Assembly: GCF_910594005.1 (NCBI RefSeq)
Contig: NC_057847.1
Coordinates: 52,652,001 to 52,716,000 of the forward strand
Reading direction: 5' to 3'
Source: Cervus elaphus
Taxonomy: Eukaryota > Chordata > Mammalia > Artiodactyla > Cervidae
Length of the DNA stretch: 64,000 nt
This document shows, piece after piece, positions 34,373-45,830 of the stretch (position 1 is its first letter; the number at the start of each line of letters is the position of its first letter). A program made the translations under genes and the position numbers. Under the pieces are notes generated by a model. It was not told where the DNA came from. It did not search any database and was given only the letters and a program-made list of their open reading frames with translations.

Positions 34373-36131
34373 ATCTGAACCAAACTGACTACAATCTCAT
34401 TTTAATTAATAAGGAGGAGAATTAGTGCCTCTAATTCACTATATTCTTTTTTAGTGAATATGTTTGCTGTACATACTATTCTCCCAACCACAATCTTATG
34501 TCTATGCTTTATTGTTATTCTTATATTGTATGTCTAAAAAATATTCAAGCATGACATACTTTTCTATTTTAAAATGTGCAATCAATATTTTTATATTTCT
34601 TTGTCTTATTCTACAGTTGTCAACAAATGTCAAACTCATCAGTCAAATAATTCCTGAGGTTTTTTGATTGGATATTGTCTTTTCTCAGATGTTCTCTCTG
34701 ATGTCTATCAATTTGAGGAAAGAATAATTCATCAGCAAAAGACATTGATGAAAAATTTAGTAAAAGTCTGAGCTCTCTTCAGACTATGAGAGACAATTTT
34801 CATGTAATAATTTTAGTCATGTGACTTTAACTTTTAGAATAAAGATAAAATTCAATATTAAGAAAAGTTTGTAGGAAATAAGTCACAATCATTCATTTTT
34901 TTAAAGGTAGACTTAATTTTTTGTAGTCAACGGAGTTGGAAAAAAAATAATAAAACATTCAAAGACAGCAGGGACTCTAATTAATCAATATTATCCTTAA
35001 AATTATTTCTTACATTTGATAACAGCCGAATTTGCTTTATTTGCAACCTCATGACTATCTCGAGGCAACCTATCACAAATTCAATAAAATCAATATTATC
35101 TATCTCTAGAAGCACATTTGAAACAAAATCAAAGCAAAATAGAAATGCTCTGTGAACTAAATCCTCACATAATAAATGTTAAATGAAGAAGGGTGGGCAC
35201 ACTTTGACAACAATACTGTTTTCATCAGAGCAAACATCAAGCCTGTGAAATGCTATGCTATGAAATCACAGGAAAAGCTTTGCTGAGACAGGAGGTAAAA
35301 CTCAGAACTGTGATATTGCTCAATGGTTTCTCAAGTCCCACTTCCGCTTCTCTTTCTCCAAGTTATTTAAAGGTTTCGAAGTAAAGGACAGATAATCCAC
35401 TGATTTTTTTTTTTCTAATTTAGTAGCAGCTCATTAGAATAGACAACTGGTAGCACTTTCAATTAAGTGTGCTCAGCTCCTAAATATGCACTGAATTTAT
35501 ATTTAAAGGATCTCTTGCTGCATGGTAATTACATGGAGCAATGAGATGGCACATTCCAGGTTCCCTGAACACAGTCGTGTACCATTTGGGGAAACTGGAA
35601 AGGCTTGACCATATTCCTCCCAATGACACATTCTTCAGTCCTCTTCTAATCAAAATAATCTTCTCTAAGAGCAAAAGTAATATGTTCTTACTATAGCAAA
35701 TCATGGAGAGTCAAGAAAAATACAAAAATGAGTAAAATTGTATTCACTGTGCATATTAATATTTACTAATTTTGAATTGTTTTTATTAGTAAAGCTAATA
35801 AGTGATATGGCTTCTATAACTAAACCTCTCTACCCCCGAATGGTCAGTACCCCCCAAAAAAACAATTTCTGTGATAGAAAATAATGTATTCTTTCTCTCT
35901 GAGGGTGTGTATTTTCCATTTCCTATATTTTAATGTGGCAAATTGATGTCTAATTTAATATGACATCATATCATGGTCTTATTTCATCACATCATGTCAT
36001 GATGCTATGCATATATAACATGACTAAATGATATAAAACTTGCATGGGTGATTCTTTTTTATAATAAATTCAGGAGAAGATATTTATTTGCTTTTTATAA
36101 ACATTATTCAATGTATTAATTTGAATATTCT
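34373..36131. other. AT-rich unique sequence
   Basis: About 1.76 kb without a recognised gene or repeat. Repeated atcat/catgtcat motifs near 35965-36005 are low-complexity. Confidence 0.5.
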
Positions 36132-36145
36132 ATTGCCTGGATTGT

Positions 36146-36344
36146 GTGTTAGTTGTCTCAGCTCTGTCTGACCCTTTGTGACACCATGGCCCATCAGGCT
36201 CCCTTGTTCATGGAATTCTCCAGGCAAGTAGACTGCAATGAGTAACCATTTCATTCTCCAGGAGATCTTCCAGACCCAGGAATTGAGCCTGGGTCTCTCG
36301 TACTGCAGGCAAATTCTTTATTGTCTGAGCCACCAGGGAAGTCC
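36146..36344 (-). mobile_element. Bov-tA SINE with TSD
   Basis: Reverse Bov-tA, diverged, ending ccaccagggaagtcc. Flanked by attgcctggattgt (36132-36145) and attgtctggactgt (36345-36358), a 14-bp target-site duplication with two mismatches. The mismatches agree with the age implied by the element's own substitutions. Confidence 0.9.
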
Positions 36345-36556
36345 ATTGTCTGGACTGTAGAGGAAAACAATAAGGAAATTCCATATTTTACAATTGTTTC
36401 AAAATAGAATATTCAAAAATTCTGGAAGAGGCAAGGTTTTTATTTGTCAAAGAAGATATACCTTTGCTGAATTGATCCCACAAGCTAAACATTTGTCATT
36501 ATGTTGTTGTTGTTGTTTTTTTTAATTAGAGATATACATAACTCTAGCTAATCATA

Positions 36557-37656
36557 TATATTCAACTGTGTGGATCACAATAAACTGGAAAATTCTGAAA
36601 GAAATGGGAACACCAGACCACCTGACCTGCCTCTTGAGAAACCTGTATGCAGGTCAGGAAGCAACAGTTAGAACTGGACATGGAACAACAGACTGGTTCC
36701 AAATTGGGAAAGGAGTACATCAAAGCTATATATGGTCACCCTGCTTATTTAACTTATATGCAGAGTACATCATGAGAAACGCTGGGCTGGAAGAAGCACA
36801 AGCTGGAATCAAGATTGCTGGGAGAAATATCAATAACCTCAGATATGCAGATGACACCAGCCTTATGGCAGAAAGTGAAGATGAACTAAAGCGCCTCTTG
36901 ATGAAAGTGAAAGAGGAAAAAAAAAAAAAAAGAAAGTGAAAGAGGAGAGTGAAAAAGTTGGCTTAAAGCTTAACATTCAGAAAACTAAGATCATTGCATC
37001 TGGTCCCAACACTTCATGGGAAATAGATGGGGAGACAGTGGAAACAGTGTCAGACTTTAATTTTTTGGGCTCCAAAATCACTGCAGATGGTGATTGCAGT
37101 CATGAAATTAAAAGATGCTTACTCCTTAGAAGGAAAGTTATGACCAACCTAGATAGCATATTAAAAAGCAGAGACATTACTTTGCCAACAAAGGTCCGTC
37201 TGGTCAAGGCTATGGTTTTTCCAGCGGTCATGTATGGATGTGAGAGTTGGACTGTGAAGAAAGCTGAGCACCGAAAAATTGTCGCTTTTGAACTGTGGTG
37301 TTGGAGAAGACTCTTGAGAGTCCCTTGGGCTGCAAGGAGATCCAACCATTCCACCCTAAAGGAGATCAGTTCTGGGTGTTCATTGGAAGGACTGATGCTG
37401 AAGCTGAAACTCCATTACTTTGGCCACCTCATGAAAAGAGTTGACTCATTGGAAAAGACCCTGATGCTGGGAGGGATTGGGGGCAGGAGGAGAAGGGGAT
37501 GACAGAGGATGAGATGGCTGGATGGCATCATAGACTCGATGGACATGGGTTTGAGTAAACTCCGGGAGTTTATGATGGACAGGGAGGCCTGGCGTGCTGC
37601 GATTCATGGGGTCGCAAAGAGTCGGACACGACTGAGCGACTGAACTGAACTGACTG
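36557..37656 (+). mobile_element. BovB LINE, 1.1 kb 5'-truncated, with TSD
   Basis: Plus-strand BovB from motif A of the reverse transcriptase (ctgtgtggatcacaataaac) to the 3' tail gcgactgaactgaactgact. The perfect 11-bp duplication agctaatcata (36546-36556 and 37657-37667) delimits it. The tail lacks poly(A), as usual for BovB, which ends in short direct repeats. One of the best-preserved copies in the window. Confidence 0.95.
36568..37502 (+). pseudogene. BovB reverse transcriptase C-terminal part, frameshifted
   Basis: Frames 36568-36939 and 36936-37502. The first has GTPDHLTCLLRNLYAGQEAT, GKGVHQSYIWSPCLFNLYAE and NNLRYADDTSLMAES with the catalytic YADD intact. The second has LNIQKTKIIAS, then the C-terminal region (FELWCWRRLLRVPWAARRS) and GGIGGRRRRG, a basic patch. 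They lie in different frames because an A run of 15 at about 36918-36932 and a local duplication of gaaagtgaaagagga expanded here. The endonuclease is absent, so it cannot retrotranspose by itself. Confidence 0.9.
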
Positions 37657-37667
37657 AGCTAATCATA

Positions 37668-38509
37668 GTGGGTTGATTTTGACTTACTCTATAAAGACCA
37701 TTTCAGCTTCTACTGAAAACTTCTTAATGAATGTGTCTGAAGATACTCATGTGCCCCAGATGAGCTGCAGATATATGGAAGCATGCTACCCTTCCATCCC
37801 CTAGGAAAGTTGTGTAGGACAGGGTCTGCTGAAGCCCCTGGGGCTAGATGCCATGGGCCACTGGCAGTCACCACTTTTACCCTAATTTGTTACACTAATA
37901 ATTTTCTTTTTTTTTTTTTCTGTGAAAAGGGTTGGGAAATTGTTTTTTTTTTTTTTTAGAGACTATTTAGTCCATGTTCTTGTGTACATGAATCATATGA
38001 CCAAAAGTGGATCCTGACCAGATCTACCTGAGTGGGAGGAAAATACTATATCCATGAGTATTTAGATGTCTGCATTGTCCTGGGTTAGCCATAAGATAAA
38101 ATGCAAATTGCAACAAGTGTGCCTTTAAAATTCATAAGCTTAGTTTTTATTTACCTAAACTCTTTCACAAGCCCATGTGATCTATAAAATTTCATTCAGG
38201 TATCAGTCTGGTTGCTGACTTCTTCATCTCTGCTGTCTCTCACAAACATTCACCTGTATCAAGTTCCATTCTACCAAGTCAGTGTCCTGCTAGATGACTG
38301 ACCAGTAATTGGACAAACCATTTGTAGTTAAATGGTTTGATGAACTAGTCTATTTAGATAACATTTGCATTTTAACAGATACTATCAATTCTGCTGGATG
38401 GTAAGGAGTTTATCTGATGTTTGTTTGCAAAACCACTTGAAAATCCCTGGTTCATAGCTAGTGCTCAGTTTTGTTTGTTTGCTTTTTAATGAATTTATAG
38501 ATGCACTCT
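37668..38509. other. Unique sequence with two T runs
   Basis: No gene or named repeat. Two poly-T runs of 14-15 at 37907-37920 and 37944-37958 are separated by 23 bases. Confidence 0.55.
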
Positions 38510-38518
38510 AGTAGAAAA

Positions 38519-38648
38519 TGGAGAAGGCAATGACACCCCACTCCAGTACTCTTGCCTGGACAATCCCATGGATGGAGGAGCCTGGTAGGCTGCAGTCCAT
38601 GGGGTCGCTAAGAGTTGGACATGACTGAAGTGACTTAGCAGCAGCAGC
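38519..38648 (+). mobile_element. Single-unit Bov-A SINE with TSD
   Basis: Only about 130 bp. It starts as a BOVA2 left unit (ggagaaggcaatgacacccc) and ends as the BOVA2 right unit tail (gaagtgacttagcagcagca). The connector and one unit's worth of sequence are gone. agtagaaaa flanks both sides (38510-38518 and 38649-38657). Best read as a BOVA2 that lost one unit by recombination or template jump at the shared ggacatgactga block. Confidence 0.9.
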
Positions 38649-38971
38649 AGTAGAAAAATATAATTGCAACAGAAATTGTAATGTCCTTAGATTTATAATA
38701 ACTGCTTGCATAATTGTCCCATCTACAGTATCATCAGTACTTGTTAAGAATAAGAAAACTTTCCTGGTGGAAGAAAAGAGAAATTATAAATGTATGAGAA
38801 GTGAAGATGAATAGTTCTTAAACTATCATATCTAGACTGGACAGTGTGAAGAAAATATGTCTTGACATCTCTCCTTAAATGATGCAGAGTCACAAACATC
38901 TTTTAAAAGTGTTAATCTTTTTTCAAGAGCATTTTTGAAGGGTTTGTACCATGTAAATAACCAATAAAACT

Positions 38972-39246
38972 GCTGCTGCTGCTGCTAAGTCACTTCAGTC
39001 ATGTCTGACTCTGTGCGACCCCATAGACAGCAGCCCACCAGGCTCCCCCATCTCTGGGATTCTCCAGGCAAGAACACTGGAGTGGGTTGCCATTGCCTTC
39101 TCCAATGCATGAAAGTGAAAAGTGAAAGTGAAGTCCCTCAGTCGTGTCTGACTCTTCGTGACCCCATGGACTGCAGCCTACCAGGCTCCTCCATCACTGG
39201 TATTTTCCAGGCAAGAGTACTGGAGTGGGGTGCCATTGCCTTCCCC
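38972..39246 (-). mobile_element. BOVA2 SINE, complete, with perfect TSD
   Basis: Reverse BOVA2 dimer: GCT repeats, first unit, connector gcatgaaagtgaaaagtgaa, second unit, ending ggtgccattgccttcccc. The perfect 13-bp duplication aaccaataaaact lies at 38959-38971 and 39247-39259. Low divergence, so one of the younger insertions here. Confidence 0.95.
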
Positions 39247-39259
39247 AACCAATAAAACT

Positions 39260-40049
39260 AAGATGTGTCAATTGATGACATAAGATATCTCTCCACTTTT
39301 GTTTCTTTGCTATTGTGACACATTTTATTTTGAAACCAAACTTTTCACATTTGGATGGGAACAGAGTATGTTCTTTAAATCTTGGTAAGGAAAACATGCA
39401 GCATGGCTTTGGATCAGAGGACATAAGGTATTTCTCTCAGTAGCAAGCCAGTTTTCAAGAGGGGGCGGTATGCTCCCGGCACCCATCTGCATGGGTGTGA
39501 ACAGACCTTCCACCAGGTGTCTACCCCAAGCACACACAGATGTAGAACAAGGAGAAGGTGTCCCCAGTGGAGAAGAGGGGTGGCCCTATGATAAATTACA
39601 CAGACATGGTGTTCTAGCTGGAAATTTCACCAAATTAATAGGAGAGGGAAAGCAAACAACACTATGACTCATTATACACAAAGCATTTCTCAACCATAGG
39701 TGGGACTTCAAGTAAAATGGATTTATTAAGATCATAATTATTTTTATCATAGTCATTATCTTTAGCAATCAGAGGCACATCAAGAAATAGAAGGTATAAT
39801 TTCTGCCTTAAAGAGTGAACAAGTGAGTTAGGGATAAATAAGCCCTAACATGAAAAAGAGAAGAAACAATTAACTTTAGTAGGCATTTAAGATAAGATTC
39901 AATAGGTGGTGCCATATAATCATATATAGGCATTTCTTCTTAGGTGGTAGGAGTTACTAAAATCTCTTTTGAAGGAATGTAAAGCAATAGCGGGATAATA
40001 GCAGAATGAACAACCGGAGTTCATAGTGATAGTGAGTGATAGTGGATGG
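39260..40049. other. Unique sequence, locally GC-richer
   Basis: The patch 39455-39680 is less AT-rich and has a 65-codon plus-strand frame (39470-39667) and opposing frames. No domain, and no splice or promoter signals that I can defend. Left as unassigned. Confidence 0.45.
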
Positions 40050-40135
40050 TGGAGTGTGGTGGTGAAGAACACAGGCCTTGAATTTAGACTTTGTGTAGAA
40101 GTCCTAAATATACCACTTATAGAAAGAGGAAATAT
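40050..40135 (+). mobile_element. Possible MIR SINE fragment
   Basis: gtggtgaagaacacaggcct and a following aagtcctaaatataccactt fit the 5' half of MIR in plus orientation. Short and diverged. Confidence 0.45.
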
Positions 40136-40881
40136 AATAGAAAGAGGAAAATAAGTAAGAGGAATCAATGCAGGTTTTGGGAGTGGTAATAAATGAACCT
40201 AAACAAGAAGTCAATATTCGGGGAATAGTCTTAGGTTTGAGTGTCATCTAAAGATGTTTTTCCAGTAGACAGTGGAGAGCCATTAATGGGAGAAGTTGTC
40301 CATAAAGGCAGGTGACAACCCTAGACCCGGACATGAGGAACTCCACACTTTGGATAACTTCACATGCAAGAGACACAAAACAAATAAACGTATTCAAATA
40401 CAGATGAGTACTTCTGGCTCTCAACAGAGGCACAGTAAGGCCCATAACTCTGAAGGTCCATTTGATGACTCACACCATGATGGTCTCAAGGAAATGTTTT
40501 TCCAAATCTTTACCTTATGCCCTTGAAATAAAAGAAAACTGCATCTGAATGTCTTAGAGATAGATGTGAAGGGCTTGCTCCTGCTGATACTAAAGGTGGG
40601 CAGTGCTTTAGAGAGTAGAGATCATGAACAGAGAGGCACCTGGTAAGGAAAAAGACATAGTTAACTTGTCAAATTCTTCCTCTCAGAGTGCATGCATGCA
40701 ATATCTTTTATGCAAAACATCATTTCCCAGGAATATCAAATATCCATTTTGGGGATTTTTTTTCATGTTGAGGTTCAGGAGAGATTCATGAATTAGCACA
40801 ATATTTATAATAGTTACTCTATGGTTGAGGGATATTTTTCAGTCTTAAACAGTTTACAGTTAACATTTTTTATATGTAGGT
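40136..40881. other. Unique sequence, nothing identified
   Basis: About 750 bp with two opposing small frames (40248-40526) and no domain or repeat that I recognise. Confidence 0.45.
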
Positions 40882-40893
40882 CTAGATGTAATG

Positions 40894-41138
40894 TGACCTT
40901 CCCTGGTGGCTCAGCTGGTAAAGAATCTGCTTGCCAATGCAGAAGACACAAGAGATGTGGGTTCAATCCCTGAGCCAGGAAGATCCTTGGAGGAGAAAAT
41001 GGTAACCCACTCCAGCATTCTTACCTGGAAAATTCCACGGACAGAGGAGCGTGGCAGGCTACAGTCCATGAGGTAGCTCAGTTGTGTCCGATTCTCTCTG
41101 CAAAGAGTTGGACACAACTGAGCATGCATGTACACACA
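40894..41138 (+). mobile_element. Bov-tA SINE with perfect TSD
   Basis: Plus-strand Bov-tA: tRNA-Glu-like head (cttccctggtggctcagctg ... gggttcaatccctgagcc), the Bov-A unit, and tail gttggacacaactgagcatg. The 12-bp ctagatgtaatg is duplicated at 40882-40893 and 41139-41150. The head keeps A- and B-box-like segments, as in other Bov-tA. An insertion of about 20 bp (gtagctcagttgtgtccgat) sits before the final segment. Confidence 0.95.
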
Positions 41139-41449
41139 CTAGATGTAATGAAGTACAACTTCTTTAGCTCTGGGTCAGGTGAGACAGAACAGAACTCTAA
41201 TACTTTTATTTTTGCACAAGTGTTTAATATGATTCAATAAAACTTTCAAAATGTAAACTAAATTTTTTCATTTTATTTAAACATTTGAGTTTATATGTAG
41301 TAATTTAATTTAAATTTGACTTAATTTAAATAGATAATTTTGACTAGTTCAGAATATATTCTTGAAAATATGGAAAATCTAACTTTTAACTTTTTAATTT
41401 CCTTTTTAAGAGTTTTATAAAATTGTATATAAACAGTACTCAGTGAATG

Positions 41450-42619
41450 TTTAAGCTGGTTTTAGAAAAGGCAGAGAGGAACCAGAGATCAAATTGCCAA
41501 CAGCTGCTGGATCATCAAAAAGGCAAGAGAGTTCCAGAAAAACATCTATATTCTGCTTTATTGATTATGCCAAAGCCTTTGACTGTGTGGATCACAATAA
41601 ACTGTGGAAAATTCTGAAAGAGATGGGAACACCAGACCACCTGACCTGCCTCTTGAGAAACCTGTATACAGGTCAGGAAGCAACAGTTAGAACTGGACAT
41701 GGAACAATAGACTGGTTCCAAATTGGGAAAGGAGTACGTCAAGGCTGTGTATTGTCACCCTGCTTATTTAACTTATATGCAGAGTACATCATGAAAAACT
41801 GAAGGAAGCACAAGCTGGAATCAGGACTGCCGGGAGAAATATCAATAACCTCAGATATGCAGATGACACCACCCTTATGGCAGAAAGTGAAGATCTGAAG
41901 AGTCTCTTGATCAAAGTAAAAGAGGAGAGTGAAAAAATTGGCTTAAAGCTCAACATTCAGAAAAGTAAGATAATGGCACCTGGTCATATCACTTCATGGC
42001 AAATAGATGGGGAAACAGTGGCTGACTTTAATTTTTTGGGCTCCAAAATCACTGCAGATGGTGACTGCAGCCATGAAATTAAAAGACACTTACTCCTTGG
42101 AGGGAAAGTTATGACCAACCTAGACAGCATATTAAAAAGCAGAGACATTACTTTGTCATCAAAGTCCATCTAGTCAAGGCTATGGTTTTTCCAGTGGTCA
42201 TGTATGAATTCGAGAGTTGGACTATAAAGAAAGCTGAGTGCCGAAGAATTGATGCTTTTGAACTGTGGTGTTGGAGAAGACTCTTGAGAGTCCCTTGGAC
42301 TGCAAGGAGATCCAACTAGTCCATTCTAAAGGAGACCAGTCCTGGGTGTTCATTGGAAGAACTGATGTTGAAGCTGAAACTCCAATACTTTGGCCACCTG
42401 ATATGAAGAGCTGACTCATTTGAAAAGACCCTGATGCTGGGAGGGATTGGGAGCAGGAGGAGAAGGGGATGATAGAGGATGAGATGGTTGGATGGCATCA
42501 CTTACTCAATGGACATTGGTTTGGGTGGACTCCAGGAGTTGGTAATGGACAGGGAGGCCTGGCATGCTGTGGTTCATGGGGTTGCAAAGAGTCAGACACG
42601 ACTGAGCAACTGAACTGAG
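41450..42619 (+). mobile_element. BovB LINE, 1.17 kb 5'-truncated, with TSD
   Basis: Plus-strand BovB from the reverse transcriptase fingers (gctggttttagaaaaggcag) to the 3' tail (gcaactgaactgag). The perfect 11-bp duplication ctcagtgaatg lies at 41439-41449 and 42620-42630. Well preserved. It lies 300 bp from a BovB tail in the opposite orientation (42916-43291). Confidence 0.95.
41494..42173 (+). pseudogene. BovB reverse transcriptase remnant
   Basis: 41494-41802 includes IFCFIDYAKAFDCVDHNKLW (motif A with its Asp) and GKGVRQGCVLSPCLFNLYAE. The frame ends early where a short deletion turns the expected IMRNAGLEEAQ into IMKN and a stop. The YADD box remains in the DNA at about 41857. 41877-42173 continues LNIQKSKIMAPG and onward. 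Inactive. Confidence 0.9.
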
Positions 42620-42915
42620 CTCAGTGAATGGGATGGCATTTTATTTTTTTATCCTTAGCATTGTCATTAGAATTAAATAATATAAAAATCATGACAATGG
42701 TAATATTAGTTTAGCTAAAATTAAGATGAAAATAAACTGTATTGAATAAATACAAATGTATTAATTCATATATCCTTATTCTATTAGTGAAATAAACTTA
42801 TACCAGTCCATCACAGAACAAGAAATTCAAAGCAATAATTAAATTCTATCTTTAATATTTTACTCATTTTCAGTCATTAAAAAAAAGAACTTTAAAATAC
42901 TTCTAATTTTGTCCT

Positions 42916-43291
42916 CAGTTCAGTTCCATTCAGTTGCTCAGTTGTGTCCCAGCTCTTTGTGACCCCATGGTCTGCAGCACGCCAGGCTTCCTTGTTGATC
43001 ACTAATTCCTGGAGCTTGTTCAAACTCATGTCTATCAAGTTGGTGATGCCAACCAACCATCTCATCCTCTGTTGTCCCCTTCTCCTCCTGTCTTCAATCT
43101 TTCCCAGCATCAGGGTCTTTTCCAGTGAGTCAGTTCTTTGCATAAGGTGGCCAAAGTATTGGAGCTTCAGCTTCAGCATCAGTCCTTCCAGTGAACACTC
43201 AGCACTGATCTCCTTTAGGATGGACTGGTTGGATCTCCTTGCAGTCCAAGGAACTCTTGAGTCTTCTCCAACACCACAGTTCAAAAGCATA
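42916..43291 (-). mobile_element. BovB 3' end, with perfect TSD
   Basis: Reverse BovB terminal 376 bp (cagttcagttccattcagtt to caacaccacagttcaaaagc). The perfect 11-bp duplication aattttgtcct lies at 42905-42915 and 43292-43302. A heavily 5'-truncated insertion, the commonest BovB product. Confidence 0.95.
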
Positions 43292-43302
43292 AATTTTGTC
43301 CT

Positions 43303-45279
43303 TATGAACGTGTATTTCACAAAGATGGGGGAAATTTTTATTAAACAGCTCTTAGACTTACTTTTTTAAAAAATTTAGACATATTCTTTTTTGAGCCTGC
43401 ATATTCATTTTTGCCTTAGACTCTGTGAGTATAGAGGTGACCTGACAAGATCAGAAGTAGTTAAGAAATATTTCAATTAAGTACATTTTAGTTATTAGGA
43501 AATCTTCTAAGAAGAAGTACAAAATGCTTGTCCTCCCAGTGCCCCTTTTTCTAGGCTCAAGAATAACTTTCTTTACTAATTTGGTTTCTTGATTGTTCTG
43601 ATAAAAAGGCTGTTCCTGGGAGTAAACATGAATATCCCAGTCCCAGGAAAAGACTTAGCTCATGTTGGAAATGAACACATTTGGAGTCTGATTTATATAC
43701 TAGTTGGATAAGACTAGTTAGCCAGTCCAATGAAGTCAGTTACCTCACGTTTCCAAGCTGACCCCACCAAGCACAACATCCTCAAATATGTTGACCTCAC
43801 CTACAAGAACTTGTCCCTAAAGTGGCCCTGAGTGTCTTCCTTATACTCCAGCCACAACAGGGTTGGGCAGAAAGGACTCCCAGACAGCAGGCCTTCTGCA
43901 CTCATTTCTGATGTTTTTCTGTTCTCTTACAATCAGAACGTCAGATTATCTTTTGTAACTAACTGATTTCTAAATAAACAATCAAAGATAATTTTAGAAA
44001 AATTCTCTTTAAAAGAGTCTAAAATACTTCTCTCCACAATTCAGTAGGGAACTGTTCTCTGTATGTGGGAATAAAAGGTAGCCAATTTGAGTCTGTGATC
44101 CTTCTGAATTACCAAAATTAGTCAAGATCACATATTCTTAAGTAAATGGCTTTGGGAAAAAAGAAAATAATATCCAGTTTGACAATTTATGGCTTAGATG
44201 CTGCTGCAGGTGGACAACTGCTTTCAAATTCTTTTCTACTTAAACTTAATATAAAAATGCCTACTAACTATAGAACTAGAGTTCAGTAAACAATTGTTAA
44301 ATCTCAATAAATTATGATTGAAAATTTAATTTGTTTTCAATTAAAAGCAATAAACATGTTAAATACAATAACTCTTTACTTGTGACAATTAATATGCAGC
44401 TGAAAATATTTATCTTTTTTTCTTTTTTGGCCAAATCAATGTAGAAACACCAAAAATATATAAATAGATATACTTAGAAATTAATTAGTTAAGGGTAAAG
44501 CATAATAAGGTACTTTCTAGAAAAATGAGTTGGGATGAAAAAAAAAATATATATATATATGAAAAATAGTGGCTTTTTCTTAATATATTGATTATGATTC
44601 AAGTAATTTAAGGTGGGTTCTTTTTTTCTTGGAGAGCTGTACTTCAAAATTTCACTTTGGTCTTGTAAAACTTCTAAACTTCTAAACTGCTAAAACTTCT
44701 AAAACTGCTAACTTCTGTTAGCAGTTCTTAACCTTTTGAGAATGAAGCTAAAGCATGTCTAAATATTAAATTGTAGAAAGTAAAGGGGAAGTAATATCAG
44801 AGATAATAAATGGAATTACATCAGGACTTAAAAACAAGTTTCCAAATGACTAAAGTAACTGAATACTCAAAAGAAAATAAGAATTTGGAGTAGAAATAAA
44901 TGTTGGATGTAGATTACTATATGTATAACCCAAAATGAACTGAAAATTGCTACCAAATAAATTGTAAAGGAATGTGAATCAATAGAATCTGAACAAATAG
45001 CACTATGTAGTGCTATTTCATAGAAATTGATTAAAAACAAGGCAAGGATAGAATTAACCTAAACCTAATAGAATGTCAGACATACAAAGTGAAAGTAAGA
45101 GTTGAATCAACCATACAAATATTTTTAGTTCCCTAAATACTGCTGTCTAAAAATCAAGAAAACTGAAGCAAAATTATTCTAGTTTGAATCCAGAATATTT
45201 TCCATATTCTCCATGTGACAGTCTGTGTAAATCTATATTTCCATAAATACAATACTTAAATCTGCTTTGGTAAACTCTA
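43303..45279. other. Mostly unique sequence, GC-richer at 43600-43960
   Basis: No recognised gene. The patch 43600-43960 is less AT-rich and could be an LTR or old repeat that I cannot name. An AT microsatellite (taaatatatatatatat-like) lies at about 44545-44560. A short local repeat of cttctaaa/ctgctaa units lies at 44670-44715. Confidence 0.45.
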
Positions 45280-45470
45280 AAACTAGTAATAGTAGTAGCG
45301 TTACCTAAATTTTTCCAATATGCAAAACACTGTACTATGCATTACTGAGGTATTATATCAACTGATTTTCAGGACCACACTGGAGAGGCAGAAGAAAAAG
45401 AGGATGAGTGAATTAGCCAATAGATAGAGAATCCAGTAAGTGGTGGAGCTGCAAATGCCACCACGTGTGG
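45280..45470 (-). mobile_element. MIR SINE, diverged
   Basis: aatagtagtagcgttaccta at the left fits the reverse MIR 3' end. tatgcaaaacactgtactat and aagtggtggagctgcaaatg fit its middle and core. Old. Confidence 0.5.
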
Positions 45471-45599
45471 CTGACTCAGAAGAGTAGGACACACTTCAGC
45501 ACTAGATATAGATGAAGAGCTGATCCTACAGAAGAATTTTAAGGGGAAAGAGCTTGTCATCTGCCCATCAGCGCCACTTAGAACTTCCAGTGAAAGTAA

Positions 45600-45830
45600 C
45601 AAGTTGAGTTGAATAGGGCTAAAACTAATATGGAAAATATTATAGTCCAGCAGAGGACATTAAGCCAGTTCAGTAATATTTCATGGTTAGCAGAGTTAAA
45701 GGCAGCTGAGATATCTAACAAGATGAGTACAGTCAAAGACCCCATTTCAGAGTTAATAGGCAGATCATTACGAGCTTTGACCAAAGCAGTCCCCATACTG
45801 ACCTAATCAAAATCCAGAATGAAAATTATC
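45600..45830 (-). mobile_element. Ancient CR1/L2-clade LINE fragment
   Basis: The reverse frame 45578-45796 contains LTVLILLDISAAFNSANHEI. This fits motif A of CR1/L2-clade reverse transcriptases, whose usual form is a hydrophobic stretch then LDLSAAFDTVDH. The catalytic Asp position (LLD) is retained in this reading. BovB has FIDYAKAFD in the same place, so this is a different family. Call rests on that motif. Confidence 0.55.

Noticed and set aside
36568..37502. BovB copy as a possibly active LINE
   Set aside because: The YADD box is intact but the endonuclease and 5' half are missing, and an expanded A run shifts the frame.
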